Below, one piece after another: positions 7,719-8,385 of a stretch of 8,385 nucleotides of DNA (position 1 is the first letter of the stretch; each line of letters starts with the position of its first letter). The translations under genes were made by a program, and so were the position numbers. The notes beneath the pieces are model-generated. The model saw only the letters and a list, made by a program, of their open reading frames with translations, did not search any database and was not told the origin of the DNA. This DNA is from Roseiarcus sp050013915 (lineage in GTDB: Bacteria > Pseudomonadota > Alphaproteobacteria > Rhizobiales > Beijerinckiaceae): contig JBEKEI010000191.1 of NCBI GenBank assembly GCA_050013915.1, positions 1 to 8,385 of the forward strand, in the 5' to 3' direction.

Positions 7719-8192
7719 AACATGAATGTCTGCCTCTGTGAAGGGTTTCGGATGACGGACCATCGCGACGATTCGGCTTGCACGGGGGCCGTGGTCCGAA
7801 AGCCTCCAGTGAAGGAACGCGCGGGAGATGAGGTGCCGACGGTAAGGCGTGCACTATGGCGATTTGATCGCGGCGTCGACGGTGGAGGCGAGGCGCGAGA
7901 GCGTGGCGGTCGGGTGGTGGCCGGCGCTGGTGGTTGTCGGGCTCGCTTAGGGCAGATTGCGACGGCGTTCGAGAGATTGCGCTGTGGAAATCGCTGCGGG
8001 GTCGCTGTCCGGCCGAGCGTCGCCGTGCCGGGGTTGTGACCAGCGAGGAACTTGCTCGACGATGCGGGTGCGTGCTGGCGTACAGACGCCGAAGCCGCTG
8101 AGAGTCGCCTGAACGGCGGTTGAGACCACACGTTCGCAGGCAAGGCGGAGGGCGAGTTGGGACGAGATCGTGGCGTTTTGCCGCTCGGAGCG
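7719..8192. other. region without a convincing gene
   Basis: Several long frames are open here on both strands, as expected in GC-rich DNA, but they conflict with one another and read as low-complexity Arg/Pro/Ser or Gly/Arg runs. None has a clear ribosome site or a recognisable domain. A plus-strand frame starting at 7722, three bases after the preceding stop, begins plausibly but becomes glycine/arginine-rich. No terminator was identified behind the stop at 7718. Confidence 0.4.
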
Positions 8193-8213
8193 CATGATGG
8201 GCCGCGCCATCAT
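7947..8213 (-). CDS. doubtful small hypothetical protein (88 aa)
   Basis: Of the overlapping frames in this stretch, this one has the most natural amino acid mix in its first 50 residues: SERQNATISSQLALRLACER, then VVSTAVQATLSGFGVC. These could form amphipathic helices. The second half becomes Arg/Asp/Pro-rich and looks non-coding. There is no good Shine-Dalgarno site before the ATG at 8213, and the first codons coincide with the inverted repeat at 8193-8214. It may be a decayed 5' gene fragment or chance. Confidence 0.2.
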   Translation of the reverse strand: MMARPIMRSERQNATISSQLALRLACERVVSTAVQATLSGFGVCTPARTRIVEQVPRWSQPRHGDARPDSDPAAISTAQSLERRRNLP

Positions 8214-8214
8214 G
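8193..8214. repeat. inverted repeat, 8-bp arms
   Basis: CATGATGG at 8193-8200 and CCATCATG at 8207-8214 are perfect complements around the 6-base loop GCCGCG. It is the first of four inverted repeats in the last 200 bases of the window. No T run follows on either strand. Confidence 0.6.
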
Positions 8215-8262
8215 AGGCATCATCAAGCAACGTCATCGAACACCAGCTTGGCACGAAGCGCG

Positions 8263-8297
8263 ACAGGGACCGCTGCGTTGTCCGCAGCGATCCCTGT
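8263..8297. repeat. long stem-loop, 15-bp arms with one mismatch
   Basis: ACAGGGACCGCTGCG at 8263-8277 pairs with CGCAGCGATCCCTGT at 8283-8297 around the loop TTGTC. Only the pair 8270/8290 (C against A) is mismatched, so 14 of 15 pairs form. On the opposite strand the mismatch becomes G against T, which can pair as a wobble. If transcribed, the stem would therefore be fully paired in minus-strand RNA, which favours that direction. No T run follows on either side, so it is not a classical intrinsic terminator. Confidence 0.7.
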
Positions 8298-8313
8298 GAC
8301 CAGTCCGCAGGAG

Positions 8314-8341
8314 GTTTCAGGCGGTGTGAACCGCCTGAAAC
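8314..8341. repeat. perfect 12-bp stem-loop with GTGA loop
   Basis: GTTTCAGGCGGT at 8314-8325 and ACCGCCTGAAAC at 8330-8341 are exact complements around a four-base loop, GTGA. A stem this long and exact, with a tetraloop, is very unlikely by chance in 8 kb. The GTGA loop is a stable GNRA-type tetraloop when read on the plus strand. The bases after either arm are not a T run, so a terminator is not the obvious reading. It lies 16 bases after the previous stem-loop. Confidence 0.75.
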
Positions 8342-8365
8342 GCGATTGTGCCATCAAGCCAGCTG

Positions 8366-8381
8366 CTTGCCGATCGGCAAG
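8366..8381. repeat. perfect 16-bp palindrome
   Basis: CTTGCCGATCGGCAAG is identical to its own reverse complement, with no loop. A gapless palindrome fits a site for a homodimeric DNA-binding protein or a recombinase better than an RNA hairpin. It lies 4 bases from the right edge, so what it controls is outside the window. Confidence 0.6.
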
Positions 8382-8385
8382 GCGC

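Noticed and set aside
8126..8136. CCACACGTTCG, an 11-base match to the T-arm part of the tRNA fragment (200-210)
   Set aside because: The match ends within the T loop and no acceptor strand or CCA follows, so it does not support a second attachment site.
8263..8341. Intrinsic terminators
   Set aside because: Neither long stem is followed by a T run on either strand, and no gene end is close by.
1..8385. CRISPR array, insertion sequence or rRNA gene
   Set aside because: No regularly spaced direct repeats, no transposase with a DDE motif or terminal repeats, and no rRNA-like sequence were seen.

Overview
The window looks like accessory or junction DNA from a high-GC alphaproteobacterium, probably of the Bradyrhizobium/Rhodopseudomonas group. 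That placement rests on GC-rich third codon positions, on the style of the regulator and haloperoxidase genes, and on a tRNA-Arg 3' end of the type found in that group. No database search was possible, so it is an inference.

Layout. Positions 1-62 may hold the last codons of a gene that starts outside the window. Positions 183-229 hold the 3' half of a tRNA-Arg(CCG), from the anticodon loop through CCA, with no matching 5' half upstream. This is the usual footprint of a tyrosine-recombinase attachment site. Just downstream is an unrecognised 669-residue protein (363-2372), read as an N-terminal beta-propeller followed by a helical C-terminal half. Its base composition is visibly less GC-rich than that of the genes further right. 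Positions 2373-3019 hold no intact gene but include a probable frameshifted remnant of a small membrane protein.

The centre is a divergent pair. The minus-strand gene (3020-4255) encodes a secreted vanadium-haloperoxidase/PAP2-superfamily protein. The plus-strand gene (4377-7168) encodes a large one-protein regulator: a winged-helix DNA-binding domain, a P-loop ATPase and a TPR-like helical region. The 121-bp gap between their start codons carries two perfect, directly adjacent copies of the 11-mer TTCCGGGAAAT. This is a good candidate operator for the regulator, letting it control itself and the haloperoxidase. The regulator reading frame breaks near position 6963, and restoring one base recovers a normal TPR-type C-terminus, so the gene is either newly inactivated or carries a sequencing error.

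Right after the regulator stop lies the headless C-terminal end of a cupin gene (about 7171-7326), which marks an old rearrangement junction. A small unrecognised protein follows (7374-7718). The last 670 bases have no convincing gene, but 8193-8381 contains four strong inverted repeats in a row. Together, the tRNA scar, the gene remnants, the frameshift and the hairpin cluster suggest a region shaped by insertion and decay around one regulator-enzyme module.
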